DNA of 64,000 nt. It comes from Sphingomonas lenta (GTDB lineage Bacteria; Pseudomonadota; Alphaproteobacteria; Sphingomonadales; Sphingomonadaceae). A program made the translations under genes and the position numbers. Within the stretch, counting starts at the first letter, position 1. Every line of letters starts with the position of its first letter. The DNA lies in NCBI RefSeq assembly GCF_002288825.1, contig NZ_NSLI01000002.1:372001-436000 (forward strand), read 5' to 3'. This document shows positions 8,847-17,787 of this stretch, piece by piece. Under the pieces are notes generated by a model that saw nothing but the letters and a program-made list of their open reading frames with translations, did not search any database and was not told the DNA's origin.

Positions 8847-9114
8847 GGGCCGGAAGCGGCACGCCCCAAGGATCCAAGCCCATTTCGGCCAGCCACTTCT
8901 CGGTGTCCACGCCCGCGGCGCGCAGATCCTCTTGAACGCGTCGCAGGTCTTCTAGCGCCTCCAGACTTCGCCGACGCTGCTCGTCGCTCATTCGAGGCAG
9001 CGGCGTGTAGGTGCCGATCACCCGCCCGCGGTCGGTAAGCTGAACCGGCTCGCCGCCGCGCGCGACCTCGCCGAGGCGCTCCCGAAACTCCTTAATCCCC
9101 ATCTTCATCGACAC
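8836..9114 (-). CDS. Phd/YefM-type antitoxin
   Basis: 92 residues. The N-terminal half (GIKEFRERLGEVARGGEPVQ, then LTDRGRVIGTYTPLP) is the Phd/YefM DNA-binding fold typical of VapB-like antitoxins that repress their own operon; the C-terminal half, with two Arg/Leu-rich helices, is the expected toxin-binding part. ATG at 9114; an internal ATG lies at codon 3 and another at codon 5. It precedes and overlaps the PIN toxin gene. A direct repeat-like TGTATCTACAAGTGACACTTC lies just upstream (minus-strand sense, before 9115), a candidate operator region, unproven. Confidence 0.85.
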   Translation of the reverse strand: MSMKMGIKEFRERLGEVARGGEPVQLTDRGRVIGTYTPLPRMSDEQRRRSLEALEDLRRVQEDLRAAGVDTEKWLAEMGLDPWGVPLPAHDR

Positions 9115-9145
9115 GCTCCCGAAGTGTCACTTGTAGATACACTTC

Positions 9146-9547
9146 TCACGTTTCGGACTCAACGGGCATCCCCGGCACCCGCCTCGGCTGGCGGTCGTCG
9201 CCGAGCGCGACGAAGGTGAAGCTGGCCTGGGTCACGCGGTAGCAGTCGTCGGAGTGGCGGGCGCGTCGCCACGCCTCGACCTCGATCGTCATGGACGTGT
9301 TCCCCGTCCTGATCAGCGTGGCGTAGACCGACAGCTCGTCGCCGACGAACACGGGGCGGTGGAACTTCATCGCCTCCACCGCGATGGTCACCGCGCGGCC
9401 GCCGCAGTGGCGCGACGCGACGGAGCCCGCGGCGAGGTCCATCTGACCCATCAGCCAGCCGCCGAATATGTCGCCGTACGGGTTCGAGTCCGCGGGCATG
9501 GCGGTGACGCGGATCGTCGGCGCGCGCGCGGGCGGGGTGTCGCTCAT
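9146..9547 (-). CDS. Acyl-CoA thioesterase, hotdog fold (YciA-like)
   Basis: 133 residues. Hydrolyses acyl-CoA thioesters in the cytoplasm. The segment SNPYGDIFGGWLMGQMDLAAG carries the family Asn/Asp and the GGW turn, followed by the central helix and AVEAMKFHRPVFVGDELSVYA, all characteristic of the YciA/BACH hotdog group. The long open frame continues to 9901, but the ATG at 9547 gives the family length and overlaps the stop of the upstream small membrane protein gene (ATGA), suggesting coupled translation. The toxin-antitoxin pair follows after 31 bases. Confidence 0.9.
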   Translation of the reverse strand: MSDTPPARAPTIRVTAMPADSNPYGDIFGGWLMGQMDLAAGSVASRHCGGRAVTIAVEAMKFHRPVFVGDELSVYATLIRTGNTSMTIEVEAWRRARHSDDCYRVTQASFTFVALGDDRQPRRVPGMPVESET

Positions 9548-9744
9548 GCGTCCGCCATATCGGCGCGCCACGCGCGGCGGAGCGGGCCCAGGCCCATCAG
9601 CACGGTCGCGACCATCGCCGCGGCGCCGCACCACCAGACGACGTGCGCGCCGAGCGGATAGCTCCAGGCGCACACCCGCGTGAGGAGGTACGCGACGAGC
9701 AACCCTGAGGCCATGAAGAAGAGCTCGGTTCGGGTGCGGGTCAC
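9544..9744 (-). CDS. Small membrane protein, 66 residues
   Basis: Two predicted transmembrane helices (about residues 8-26, containing FFMASGLLVAYLL, and 32-51, containing VVWWCGAAAMVATVLMGLG) and a basic C-terminus. Its stop codon overlaps the thioesterase start by four bases, which is the main support that it is translated. No family recognised; it may only be co-expressed with the thioesterase. Confidence 0.65.
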   Translation of the reverse strand: MTRTRTELFFMASGLLVAYLLTRVCAWSYPLGAHVVWWCGAAAMVATVLMGLGPLRRAWRADMADA

Positions 9745-9764
9745 GGGCGCAGCACCGCTTCCCC

Positions 9765-9933
9765 GTCACCCCGGACATGGGACCCCAGCAAAGTAGTACT
9801 TTGCTGGGAGCCCCGTTCCGGGGTCCATCGCTGTCCGGGTGATCCGTTCGTGGGCCGGGACCGGCTGTTCGTGCATACGCGGCCAACAGTAGCGCGCGCA
9901 CGACGATGGACCCCGGAACAAGTCCGGGGTGAC
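9765..9933. repeat. Dispersed inverted repeat, family 1, copy b (interrupted)
   Basis: Left arm begins GTCACCCCGGACATGG at 9765 and right arm ends GGTGAC at 9933. The left arm is interrupted after CCCCGGAC by about 35 extra bases holding a separate palindrome (9784-9808), and then resumes as GTTCCGGGGTCCATCG. It separates the E2 gene from the small membrane protein gene in the same transcription direction. Confidence 0.85.
9784..9808. repeat. Nested 25-base palindrome inside repeat copy b
   Basis: CCCAGCAAAGTA (9784-9795), one central base, then TACTTTGCTGGG (9797-9808): a perfect 12-bp dyad. It is AT-richer than its surroundings and splits the left arm of the host repeat, as a small palindromic insert would. 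Confidence 0.8.
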
Positions 9934-9955
9934 GAGAGTGGTAGACTAGCGGAAA

Positions 9956-11374
9956 TCACGCCAGCATGCCCAGCGGGTTCTCGACCAGCGCCTTGAACGC
10001 GCGCATGAACTCCGCGCCATCCGCGCCGTCGATCGCACGGTGGTCGAAGCTGCCCGTCGCCGACATGATCGTCGCCACGCCGAGGCTGCCGTCGTCCATC
10101 ACCCAGGGGCGCTTCTCGCCAGCACCTACGGCCAGGATCATGCCCTGGGGCGGATTGATGACGGCGTCGAACTGCTTGATGCCGTACATGCCCATGTTGC
10201 TGATCGACGCGGTGCCGCCCTGATACTCTTCGGGCTTCAGCTTATTGTCGCGGGCGCGGGCGGCGAGCTCTTTGATCTCCGTCGCGATGGCGGAGAGCGA
10301 CTTGGAGTCCGCCTCCTTCACCACCGGCGTGATCAGACCCGACGGCGTCGAGACCGCGACCGAGATGTCGGCGCGCTTGAACGTGACCAGCTGGTCGGGC
10401 GTGAACATGACGTTGCACTTGGGGACCTGCATCAGCGCCACCGCGAGCGCCTTCACGAGCATGTCGTTGACCGACAGCTTGACGCCGCGCGCCTCCAGGC
10501 TGGCGTTGAGCTGCGTGCGCAAGCCGAGCAGCGCGTCGAGCCTCACGTCCACCGTCAGGTAGATGTGCGGCACGGTCTGCTTCGACTCGGTCAGGCGGCG
10601 CGCGATCGTCTTGCGGACGTTGGAGAGCTTGACGGCCTCGTGCGGGATATCCGGAATCGCGGCGGGCTTGGGCGCGCTCGGGGCGGCGGGAGCCGGAGCC
10701 TCGACCGGCGCAGGAGCGGCGGCCGCCGCCGGCTTAGCCTGGCCGGGCTGCGCGCCCTCCACGTCGGCGCGGACGATGCGGCCGTTGGGGCCGGAGCCGC
10801 TCAGGCCCGACAGCTCGATCCCGCGCTCGGCGGCGACGCGGCGGGCGAGCGGGCTGGCCTTGACGCGATCGCCACCGCCGGTCGCGCTGGGCTGCGCCAC
10901 GGTCGGGTGAGCGCCGACGGTGCGCTCGTCGGGGTTGGCCGTCGGCGCGGAGGCCGGGCCGGTCACGGGCGGACGGCCGTGATCCTCGGCCTGGTCGGGC
11001 GTGCGGCCGACCGAGGCGGCCTCGCCCGTCTGGGGCTGGTTCTGCTGCGTGCCGACGGGCTCGCCGCCGCCCGGCGCGGCCGAGGACGGTGCATCACGGC
11101 CCGGGTCGGACGGGGGGGCGGACGCGTCCTCGCCCTCGCCCGCCAGCATGGCAATGACGGTGCCGACCTTCACGCCGTCCGTGCCTTCCGGCACCTCGAT
11201 CTTGGTGATCGTGCCCTCGTCGACCGCCTCGAACTCCATCGTCGCCTTGTCAGTCTCGATCTCGGCCAGGATGTCGCCCGACTTCACCTGGTCGCCCTCC
11301 TTCACCAGCCACTTGGCGAGCGTGCCCTCCTCCATCGTGGGAGAGAGCGCGGGCATCTTGATCGCGATCGGCAT
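9956..11374 (-). CDS. pdhC: Pyruvate dehydrogenase E2, dihydrolipoamide acetyltransferase
   Basis: 472 residues; forms the core of the pyruvate dehydrogenase complex and transfers acetyl groups from lipoyl-lysine to CoA. One lipoyl domain (1-80) with the lipoylated K43 in [10 protein letters not shown], a long Pro/Ala/Gly-rich linker (82-168), the E1/E3-binding domain (about 171-206, [17 protein letters not shown]), a second linker, and the catalytic domain to the end with [12 protein letters not shown]. The ATG at 11374 has AAGGA 6-8 bases before it and matches the family start [17 protein letters not shown]; the frame extends 12 codons further. lpdA follows on the same strand, but E1 genes are not in the window. 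Also called aceF in other bacteria. Confidence 0.95.
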   Translation of the reverse strand: MPIAIKMPALSPTMEEGTLAKWLVKEGDQVKSGDILAEIETDKATMEFEAVDEGTITKIEVPEGTDGVKVGTVIAMLAGEGEDASAPPSDPGRDAPSSAAPGGGEPVGTQQNQPQTGEAASVGRTPDQAEDHGRPPVTGPASAPTANPDERTVGAHPTVAQPSATGGGDRVKASPLARRVAAERGIELSGLSGSGPNGRIVRADVEGAQPGQAKPAAAAAPAPVEAPAPAAPSAPKPAAIPDIPHEAVKLSNVRKTIARRLTESKQTVPHIYLTVDVRLDALLGLRTQLNASLEARGVKLSVNDMLVKALAVALMQVPKCNVMFTPDQLVTFKRADISVAVSTPSGLITPVVKEADSKSLSAIATEIKELAARARDNKLKPEEYQGGTASISNMGMYGIKQFDAVINPPQGMILAVGAGEKRPWVMDDGSLGVATIMSATGSFDHRAIDGADGAEFMRAFKALVENPLGMLA

Positions 11375-11482
11375 GGGCGGTCCTTGGGATAGGTCTGTCG
11401 GCGTCCCCACAAGCCCAGCGCCCGGTGAACGTCAAGACGCCGGCTCTTGCGCGTGGGCGCGCGGCGGGCCACGCTTCGGCCC

Positions 11483-11938
11483 ATGCGCATCTACTTGGTC
11501 GTGGTCGACGAGAGCCCCGAGTCCAGCGTCGCCCTCCGCTTCGCCGCACGGCGTGCGGTCAAGACGGGCGGCGGCGTGGAGATCCTGGCGCTGGTCCCTC
11601 AGCAGGAGTTCATCGCATTCGGCGGCGTCCAGGCGACGATCGAGGAGGAGGCGCGCCTCGGCGCGGAGGGGCTCGTCGCGCAGGCCGCGGGCGCGCTGGT
11701 TGAGGAGGCGGGGCTGAAGCCCGCCATCACCGTGCGCCAGGGCGACGGCCCGCGGGTCATCCGCGAGCTCATCGGGGGCAACCCCGACATCGCCGCGCTC
11801 GTACTCGGCGCGGCGGCGAGCGGCGCGCCCGGCGACCTGATCGCGCACTTCGCCGGCACGGACGCGGGCGCGCTGCCCGTGCCCGTGGTGATCGTCCCCG
11901 GCTCGCTCAGCGTCGAGCAGATCGATCGACTGAGCTGA
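11483..11938 (+). CDS. Universal stress protein family protein
   Basis: 151 residues, one UspA domain: N-terminal strand RIYLVVVDESPESSVALRFA and the later stretch IAALVLGAAASG...PVPVVIVPGSLS. The ATP-binding G-2x-G-9x-G pattern at the end of the family is only partly conserved (LGAAASGAPGD), so ATP binding is uncertain. I chose the ATG at 11483, 12 codons inside the open frame, because it begins at the first strand of the fold. Divergent from the E2 gene, with 108 bases between. Confidence 0.8.
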   Translation: MRIYLVVVDESPESSVALRFAARRAVKTGGGVEILALVPQQEFIAFGGVQATIEEEARLGAEGLVAQAAGALVEEAGLKPAITVRQGDGPRVIRELIGGNPDIAALVLGAAASGAPGDLIAHFAGTDAGALPVPVVIVPGSLSVEQIDRLS

Positions 11939-12006
11939 TCTGAGTTATTAACGTTTCCGCGCCCCGCTTTACGCGCCGATAACCATCGCCGGCTTAGACG
12001 CGGCGC

Positions 12007-12324
12007 ATGGCTTCGCCCGCCCCGTCCCTGTCCCGAGCCGCGCTGGCGGTTCAGCTGGCCGTCGTGCTGGGCTCCGCGCTGCTCCTGGCCGGTCCGCCGG
12101 CGCAAGGCGCAATGCTGCTGGTGCCCACCACGGGCGACGCCGCGCGCGCGCTGGTGCCTCTGGCGGTCGATCGCGACGCCAGGCTCGTCGGATCGGGGCC
12201 GCTGCCGGGCTCGATGGTCGTCGCCGGGACACGGGCGCGACTCCTCCGGCCGATGCTGCGCGCTGGCGTGCTGGTGTTCGCGGCACCTCCCGCGGGCTGC
12301 CGCGAACCGCAGGGCGTCGCATGA
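12007..12324 (+). CDS. Exported hypothetical protein coupled to a chemotaxis receptor
   Basis: 105 residues with an N-terminal hydrophobic signal ([22 protein letters not shown]) and an Ala/Val/Gly-rich remainder with no recognised domain. Its stop overlaps the start of the following methyl-accepting protein gene (ATGA, 12321-12324), so the two are probably translated together. No clear ribosome binding site precedes the ATG at 12007. An accessory role for the receptor is only a guess from position. Confidence 0.55.
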   Translation: MASPAPSLSRAALAVQLAVVLGSALLLAGPPAQGAMLLVPTTGDAARALVPLAVDRDARLVGSGPLPGSMVVAGTRARLLRPMLRAGVLVFAAPPAGCREPQGVA

Positions 12325-13850
12325 GGTCGTCCGAGCTCGACCGGTTCCGCCGCAACGGCGTGCGCGTGCTCGCGATCGGCGGCTGGGCGGCGACGCTCGC
12401 GCTCACGCTGATCGGCTGGGCGGTCGGGCACGAGGGCCTCGGCACCGTGCTCGGCGTCGCGGTCGCCGTGAACGTCCTCCCCAGCCTCCACGCGCGCCAG
12501 GGCCGCCACGACGAGGCCGCGCGCCTCGCCGTCGCGACCATCGCCGCCGTCTATCCTGCGCTCGGCGTGTACCTGCTCCAGGGTCATGCCTGGCAGATGG
12601 ACGGGCACATGTACTTCTTTGTCGCGCTCGCCGCCTTGACGGTCCTGTGCGACTGGCGGCCGATTGCGCTCGCCTCCGGCCTGATCGCGGTTCACCATCT
12701 CGTGCTCGAGTTCGCGGCGCCCGCCTGGGTGTTCGCCGGATCAGGCAACATCGCGCGCGTCATGGTGCACGCGGTGGCGGTGATCCTACAGTTCGCCGCC
12801 CTCGCCTACGTTACCCGCCAGCTCCGCCAGCTGATCATGCGTCAGGCGGAGATGCAGGCGAGCAGCGAGCGGCTCGCCGCCGAAGCGGTGGAGTCGCGCC
12901 GCGCCGTCGAGGACGCGCTCGCTCGCACCAACTTGGCCGAGTCGCGCGAAGCGGCCGAGCGCAGCCGCCGCGAAACCGTCGAGCGCGACGCCGCCGACGA
13001 GCGTCGGTGCGAGATGCTCGCCTTGGCCGACGCGTTCCAGGCGTCGGTCGCCGACATCGTGCTGTCGGTCGGGTCCGCGTCGGAGCAGCTCGACGACTCG
13101 GCGCGGTCGCTCCACCGGCTCGCCAGCGGCGCGACGCGCGACAGCGAGGCCACCGCGGCCACCGCGTCCAGGTCGTCGGCGCATGCCGGCCGGCTCGCGG
13201 ATCAGGTCCGCTCGCTCACCGCCGCCGTGGCATCCATCGCCGACAGCGTCGAGGAACAGGCGCGCCTCAGCGGAGCGGCGCTCGACGCCTCCGCCTCCAG
13301 CCACGACGTCGTCGCCGCGCTCGCGCAGCGCACCGCCACGATCGGCACCTTCGCCAACTCCATCGGGCACATCGCGTCGCGCACCAACCTGCTCGCGCTC
13401 AACGCCACGATCGAGGCCGCGCATGCCGGCGAGGCCGGCCGCAGCTTCGCGGTGGTCGCGGGCGAGGTGAAGAGCCTGGCCGGCCAGACCCAGGGCGCCT
13501 CCAGCGAGATCCACGCGCTCGCCGAAACCGTCGCGGGCGGCGCGGGCGAGGTGAACTCGGCGCTCCAGGCGATCAACAGAACGATCGGCGAGCTGAGCCA
13601 CGCCGCCGAGGCGATCCGCGAAGAGGTACGTCGCCACGGCCACACCGCCGCGACGCTGGAATCGACGGCGCAGAGCACCGCGGCCGACGCGGACGCGATC
13701 GCCGCCGAGATCTCCGCCGTCGCGCGCGTCGCGGAGGACACGGCCACGTTGTCTGCCCAAGTCTCCGACGCGGCGAGCGGCCTGACCGACACCGCCCAGC
13801 GCCTACGCGCGGCGACCGAGCGGTTCGTGGCGCAGCTGAAGGCGGCCTAA
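12321..13850 (+). CDS. Methyl-accepting chemotaxis protein
   Basis: 509 residues. The N-terminal 165 residues hold about six hydrophobic segments, so sensing is through a multi-pass membrane domain rather than a periplasmic loop. A coiled-coil rich in Glu/Arg follows (about 170-230), and then the cytoplasmic signalling domain with the highly conserved hairpin tip [20 protein letters not shown] and [14 protein letters not shown]. No HAMP domain is evident. It would signal to CheA/CheW, not present here. Translation is probably coupled to the small exported protein before it. Four bases separate its stop from the convergent HAD gene. Confidence 0.93.
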   Translation: MRSSELDRFRRNGVRVLAIGGWAATLALTLIGWAVGHEGLGTVLGVAVAVNVLPSLHARQGRHDEAARLAVATIAAVYPALGVYLLQGHAWQMDGHMYFFVALAALTVLCDWRPIALASGLIAVHHLVLEFAAPAWVFAGSGNIARVMVHAVAVILQFAALAYVTRQLRQLIMRQAEMQASSERLAAEAVESRRAVEDALARTNLAESREAAERSRRETVERDAADERRCEMLALADAFQASVADIVLSVGSASEQLDDSARSLHRLASGATRDSEATAATASRSSAHAGRLADQVRSLTAAVASIADSVEEQARLSGAALDASASSHDVVAALAQRTATIGTFANSIGHIASRTNLLALNATIEAAHAGEAGRSFAVVAGEVKSLAGQTQGASSEIHALAETVAGGAGEVNSALQAINRTIGELSHAAEAIREEVRRHGHTAATLESTAQSTAADADAIAAEISAVARVAEDTATLSAQVSDAASGLTDTAQRLRAATERFVAQLKAA

Positions 13851-13854
13851 GCTC

Positions 13855-14604
13855 CTACTTCTGACACGCCACGATCGCGCTGATCACGGAGATCGTCTCC
13901 TGCGGGTCGCGCACGCGGACCGTGTCGAGCCCTAGCGTGAACGCCGGATAGTCGTTGCCGCCCGGGAAGATCGCGTCGCCGATGAACATCATGGCGTCGA
14001 GCGGGATGCCCGACGCGTCGCGGAGCTTCTTGAGGCCGTACGCCTTGTCGACGCCCTCCTGCGTGATGTCGATCGAGGTCGCTCCGCCCATGTTGATCGA
14101 CAGGCCGGGCAGGCGCTGGCGCAGGTCCGCCTGGATCACCTTGCGCTTGGCGAAATCGGGGTCCCAGTGCTCCTTGGCCTCGAGCGGCGCCTGCTGGCCT
14201 AATGCGGAGAAGGTGATCTGTGAGCCCCTGTCCTCGATCCGCTCGCCCCAGGTCTGCTCGGGCACGAAGCCGGTCGCTTCGAGCGACGCGTCGAACGCGT
14301 CCAGGATCTTGCGCTTCTGCTCGTCGGTGAAGAGTTCGGCGTAGACCGGGGACCAGCCGCCGCCTTGCGTGAACGTATAAAGCTTGGTGCCGGTGGTCGG
14401 CATCAGCCACAGCCGCGTGCGGTCGGCACGCTCGGGCAAGCGGGAGGCGACCTGCTTGTCGAACTGCGGCCAGTCACCCCCCGAGATGACGGCGACGTGC
14501 GCCACGCCGAGCAGGTCGGCCAGCGCCTCGCCCATGTCGGGCTGGAGCGGCTGCTTGCTCAGCGCGAGCGTGCCGTCGAGGTCGAACGCGACCAGCTGCT
14601 TCAT
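13855..14604 (-). CDS. HAD-IIB family phosphatase (phosphomannomutase-like)
   Basis: 249 residues. HAD hydrolase with the nucleophile motif DLDGTLA near the N-terminus (D8/D10), motif II in VISGG, and the late motif FIGDAIFPGGND with its metal-binding acids. The cap region resembles eukaryotic phosphomannomutase-type HAD-IIB proteins, so a sugar phosphate substrate is likely, but the exact one is not readable. The open frame extends to 15126; the ATG at 14604 follows AGAGGGA 7 bases upstream and begins the fold. Confidence 0.85.
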   Translation of the reverse strand: MKQLVAFDLDGTLALSKQPLQPDMGEALADLLGVAHVAVISGGDWPQFDKQVASRLPERADRTRLWLMPTTGTKLYTFTQGGGWSPVYAELFTDEQKRKILDAFDASLEATGFVPEQTWGERIEDRGSQITFSALGQQAPLEAKEHWDPDFAKRKVIQADLRQRLPGLSINMGGATSIDITQEGVDKAYGLKKLRDASGIPLDAMMFIGDAIFPGGNDYPAFTLGLDTVRVRDPQETISVISAIVACQK

Positions 14605-14682
14605 ACGAGTCCCTCTTTCCTGCTGCGGGCGCGGCCGTAGCCGCTGCCATCTAACAGGTGAAGGCCACCATTCCACCAACCC

Positions 14683-14785
14683 GTCACCCCGGCCTTGAGC
14701 CGGGGTCCATACGCGACACCTCGGTTCGCGGAGGCGCTTTCGGATAAACGGACGCGCGTGGATGCCGGAGCAAGTCCGGCATGAC
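14683..14785. repeat. Dispersed inverted repeat, family 1, copy c
   Basis: Left arm GTCACCCCGGCCTTGAGCC... at 14683, right arm ending ...AAGTCCGGCATGAC at 14785. The two arms are different subtypes (CCCCGG...CCGGGG and GCCGGA...TCCGGC), each an internal hairpin. It sits between divergent genes. Confidence 0.8.
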
Positions 14786-14845
14786 GGCAAGTGAAAGCGA
14801 CGTCGCTCTTGAGCCCGCCCGCGAAACCCGCCACTCCCCTCGCCC

Positions 14846-16129
14846 ATGTCCCTCATCCTCCTCCTCGTCGCCCAGGCCGCCGCCCAGCCGTCCACCGCCC
14901 GCCTTCGCGCCGACGTGGAGGCGATGGTCGGGTTCGGTACGCGCCACACGCTTTCCTCCGCGACCGACCCCAAGCGCGGGATCGGCGCGGCGCGGAACTG
15001 GGCGGCGTCGCGGTTCCAGGAGATCAGCCGGGATTGCGGCGGCTGCATCACCGTCGAGCGCCAGTCGCGCCGCTTCACCGGCCCGCGCGCGCCGAACGGC
15101 GTGATCGTCGAGAACGTGCTCGGCATCCAGCGCGGGCGCGACCCGAACCGCTACGTCATCATCGGCGCGCATATCGACAGCCGCGTGACGGGTGAGATGG
15201 ACTTCACGTCCGACGCGCCGGGCGCGAACGACAATGCGAGCGGCGTGGCGCTGGTGTTCGAGGCCGCGCGGGCGCTCTCCAAGCGGCAGTTCGACGCCAA
15301 CATCGTCTACGCCGTCTTCTCCGGCGAGGAGCAGGGCCTGTGGGGCGGCACGCTGCTGGCCGAGACGGCGCGGGCGCGCGGCTGGCAGGTGAGCGCGATG
15401 CTCAACAACGACATCGTCGGCAACTCGGTCGGCCAGGGCGGTGTGCGCAACGCGCGTGAGGTGCGCGTCTTCTCCGAAGGCATCCGCGCGTCGGAGGAGC
15501 TGGTCGAGCAGATGCGCCGCCGCGGTGAAGGCGGCGAGGACGACGGCCCCAGCCGCGCGCTCGCCCGCCTGATCGACGGCGAGGCGGAGGAGTTTCGCGG
15601 CGGGCTCGACGTGGTGCGCGTCGGCCGGCCCGACCGCTTCGGCCGCGGCGGCGATCATGAGCCGTTCCTGCGGCTAGGCTATCCGGCGGTGCGCTTCAGC
15701 GTGGCGAACGAGAATTGGGATCGGCAGCACCAGGACCTGCGCACCGTGGACGGCGTCGAATATGGCGACACAGTCGAAGGCATGGATTTCGACTATCTGG
15801 CCAAGGTAACCGCGATCAACATCCGCAGCGCCGCGCGCGTCGCCGCCGCGCCGGGCGCGCCGGAGAACGCATCGATCGGCGGCGCGCTGAGCCGCGACAC
15901 GGTCGTCAAGTGGAACCCCGTCCCCGGCGCGCGACGCTACCGCGTCCGCTGGCGGCGTACCGATCGCGAGGACTGGACGAACGCGCAGGACGTGACGGGC
16001 GCGACCACGGTGACGCTGCGCCAAGTGCCGGTCGACGATCACTATGTCGGCGTGTCGGCGGTGGGCGCGGACGGGAGCGAGAGCCTGGTCAGCTTCGCCG
16101 GGCGGGAGCAGACCCCGGCGCGACGTTAG
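14846..16129 (+). CDS. Exported M28 family zinc peptidase with C-terminal fibronectin-like domain
   Basis: 427 residues, short signal peptide ending AQAAAQ. The M28 aminopeptidase core shows the zinc ligands H109 (GAHIDS) and D129 (APGANDNASG), the catalytic Glu pair in FSGEEQGLWGG (161-162), the Asp in LNNDIVG and the final His in GGDHEPFLRLGYPA. The last ~95 residues (from about IGGALSRDTVVKWNPVPGAR) look like a beta-sandwich of the fibronectin type III kind, often a substrate or wall-binding add-on. Likely a periplasmic or secreted peptidase. No clear ribosome binding site before the ATG. Confidence 0.9.
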   Translation: MSLILLLVAQAAAQPSTARLRADVEAMVGFGTRHTLSSATDPKRGIGAARNWAASRFQEISRDCGGCITVERQSRRFTGPRAPNGVIVENVLGIQRGRDPNRYVIIGAHIDSRVTGEMDFTSDAPGANDNASGVALVFEAARALSKRQFDANIVYAVFSGEEQGLWGGTLLAETARARGWQVSAMLNNDIVGNSVGQGGVRNAREVRVFSEGIRASEELVEQMRRRGEGGEDDGPSRALARLIDGEAEEFRGGLDVVRVGRPDRFGRGGDHEPFLRLGYPAVRFSVANENWDRQHQDLRTVDGVEYGDTVEGMDFDYLAKVTAINIRSAARVAAAPGAPENASIGGALSRDTVVKWNPVPGARRYRVRWRRTDREDWTNAQDVTGATTVTLRQVPVDDHYVGVSAVGADGSESLVSFAGREQTPARR

Positions 16130-16146
16130 ACGTCAGGCCCTCCTCC

Positions 16147-16248
16147 GTCACCCCGGACTTGATCCGGGGTCCATGCGCGTTCCTGTTTGCGATCGGTGCG
16201 CATGTGAATGGCGGACGCGCGTGGATGCCGGGTCAAGTCCGGCATGAC
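16147..16248. repeat. Dispersed inverted repeat, family 1, copy d
   Basis: Left arm GTCACCCCGGACTTGATCC... from 16147 and right arm GGATGCCGGGTCAAGTCC... ending at 16248, between two convergent genes (M28 peptidase and RcnB-like), where a bidirectional terminator would be expected. Confidence 0.82.
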
Positions 16249-16274
16249 GGCGATCGCAGATCAGGCGGGCGACC

Positions 16275-17201
16275 TCACCGCGTCTTGTACTTCGACCGGT
16301 GCACCGGCCTCCGGTATACCCTCTTCGCCGCCGGGCGGGAGTAGGTCACGACCTCGTCGTGATACTCGGTCGTCGTGGTGGTCGTCGTCACCGAAGGCTG
16401 CGTCGTCACGGTGACGGTGGTCACGCCGGGCCCGGCGTAGATCACCTGGCTGCCGCCCGCGGGCACGGTGTAGGTCTGCACGGTGGGCGCGCCGTAGCCG
16501 CCCGCATACCCGCCATAAGCCGGCGGGGGCGGAGGCGGGTAGCCCGCGCCGTAGGGCGGCGGGGGCGGCGGCACGCGGCCCCGGTCCTCCGCGCGGTCGA
16601 CGGCGTAGCCGGTGATCGCGCCCACGCCGCCGCCGATCAGCGCGCCGCCGAGCCGGTCGCCGCGCCCGGCCACCGCCGCGCCGAGCGCCCCACCCGCGAC
16701 CGCGCCGATCGCGGCGCCGCCCAGCCCGTCGTCGCGCCGCTGATAGAGGCGCGGGTCGAAATTGCCCTGCGGATAGGGTGCGGGCGGATAAGGAGCGGCG
16801 TCGGCGTAATACTGGTCCTGCGCGTAGGTCCAGTTCACGCCCGACTGGACGTCGAACACCGTGCCGCGCGCGTCGATCAGCACCGCGTCGTCGTGGTAGC
16901 GGACCCAGTTATACCCGACCGGCGGCTGCGGCAGACCGTAGCTCGCCCAGTCGAACACGTAATGTTGCGGCGTGTTGTAGGCGGGCGGCACGAACTGCCC
17001 GCGCGCCAGCCGCCGATAGGGCGCGTGCGCGACCGGCGCCGGCCCGTGATGCACGACGGGCGGCGGCGCCTGGTGCGTCGTCACCGTCGTTCCCGGCACC
17101 GGGTAGCGGGCGCCCGGCCCGTGAACGACGACGCGGTCCTGCGCGAGCGCCCCGCCCGACAGTCCGACCAGACACACTCCCGCGATCAACATCGCCCGCA
17201 T
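16275..17201 (-). CDS. Exported RcnB-like protein with glycine zipper
   Basis: 308 residues with a signal peptide (cleaved after GGALA, about residue 21). The middle part, from QFVPPAYNTPQHYVFDWASY to VLIDARGTVFDVQSGV, is the RcnB domain, named from a periplasmic Ni/Co homeostasis protein. It is followed by a glycine-zipper stretch (GGAAIGAVAGGALGAAVAG and GGALIGGGVGAITGYAVD), which usually inserts in or associates with membranes, and a Pro/Tyr/Gly-rich then Thr-rich end. Start ATG at 17201 has GGGAGGT 5-7 bases upstream; the frame continues 17 codons more. Metal binding is not shown; there is no obvious His/Cys cluster. Confidence 0.82.
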   Translation of the reverse strand: MRAMLIAGVCLVGLSGGALAQDRVVVHGPGARYPVPGTTVTTHQAPPPVVHHGPAPVAHAPYRRLARGQFVPPAYNTPQHYVFDWASYGLPQPPVGYNWVRYHDDAVLIDARGTVFDVQSGVNWTYAQDQYYADAAPYPPAPYPQGNFDPRLYQRRDDGLGGAAIGAVAGGALGAAVAGRGDRLGGALIGGGVGAITGYAVDRAEDRGRVPPPPPPYGAGYPPPPPPAYGGYAGGYGAPTVQTYTVPAGGSQVIYAGPGVTTVTVTTQPSVTTTTTTTEYHDEVVTYSRPAAKRVYRRPVHRSKYKTR

Positions 17202-17304
17202 CGTGACCTCCCGAATATGGCGTGCAGCGCCAACGCCCGACATGCTTACCACGTTGCTTACGTCTCGCGGAAGTCGGTGCGCGCCCGCAACGACCTGTCC
17301 CGAA

Positions 17305-17787
17305 TCAGGTCAGCCGCTCGGCCAGCATCGCCGCCAGCGCCTCGCACCCGCGCGCATCCTCCTGGTCGAAGCGGGCGGGCTCCGGGCTGTCGAGGTCGAG
17401 CACGCCCAGCACCTCGCCGCCGCGGATCAGCGGCACGACCAGCTCCGACCGGCTCGCCGCGTCGCAGGCGATGTGGCCGGGAAAGGCGTGCACGTCCTCG
17501 ACCAGTTGCGTCGCCCGCTCGGCGACCGCCGTGCCGCACACGCCGCGGCCGACGGGGATGCGGATGCACGCCGCCTTGCCCTGGAACGGCCCGAGCACGA
17601 GCTCGCCGCCCACCATGCGGTAGAAGCCCGCCCAGTTCAGGTCCGGCAGATACTCCCACAGGAGCGCCGCCGCGTTCGCCATGTTGGCGACCGCGTCCCG
17701 CTCGTCGGCGGTGAGCGCGTCGAGTGCGGAGAGCAGGTCGCGATAGAGCTCCGCCTTGGAGCCAGCGGCGATGTCGAACTGGTACAC
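17305..17787 (-). CDS. msrC: Free methionine-(R)-sulfoxide reductase, GAF-domain type
   Basis: 160 residues, one GAF domain. Reduces free methionine-R-sulfoxide. The three conserved cysteines are visible in KAACIRIPVGRGVCGTAV and HIACDAASRSELVVPL, together with DLNWAGFYR and GVLDLDSPE, which define the family. Start is GTG at 17787, immediately after the arfB stop (TAAGTG), so it is the last gene of an rluA-arfB-msrC operon. The cytoplasmic repair role fits a housekeeping setting. Confidence 0.9.
   Translation of the reverse strand: MYQFDIAAGSKAELYRDLLSALDALTADERDAVANMANAAALLWEYLPDLNWAGFYRMVGGELVLGPFQGKAACIRIPVGRGVCGTAVAERATQLVEDVHAFPGHIACDAASRSELVVPLIRGGEVLGVLDLDSPEPARFDQEDARGCEALAAMLAERLT

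Noticed and set aside
10040..11392. 450-codon open frame on the plus strand
   Set aside because: Antisense to the E2 gene; His/Arg/Asp-rich composition typical of the opposite frame of GC-rich genes.
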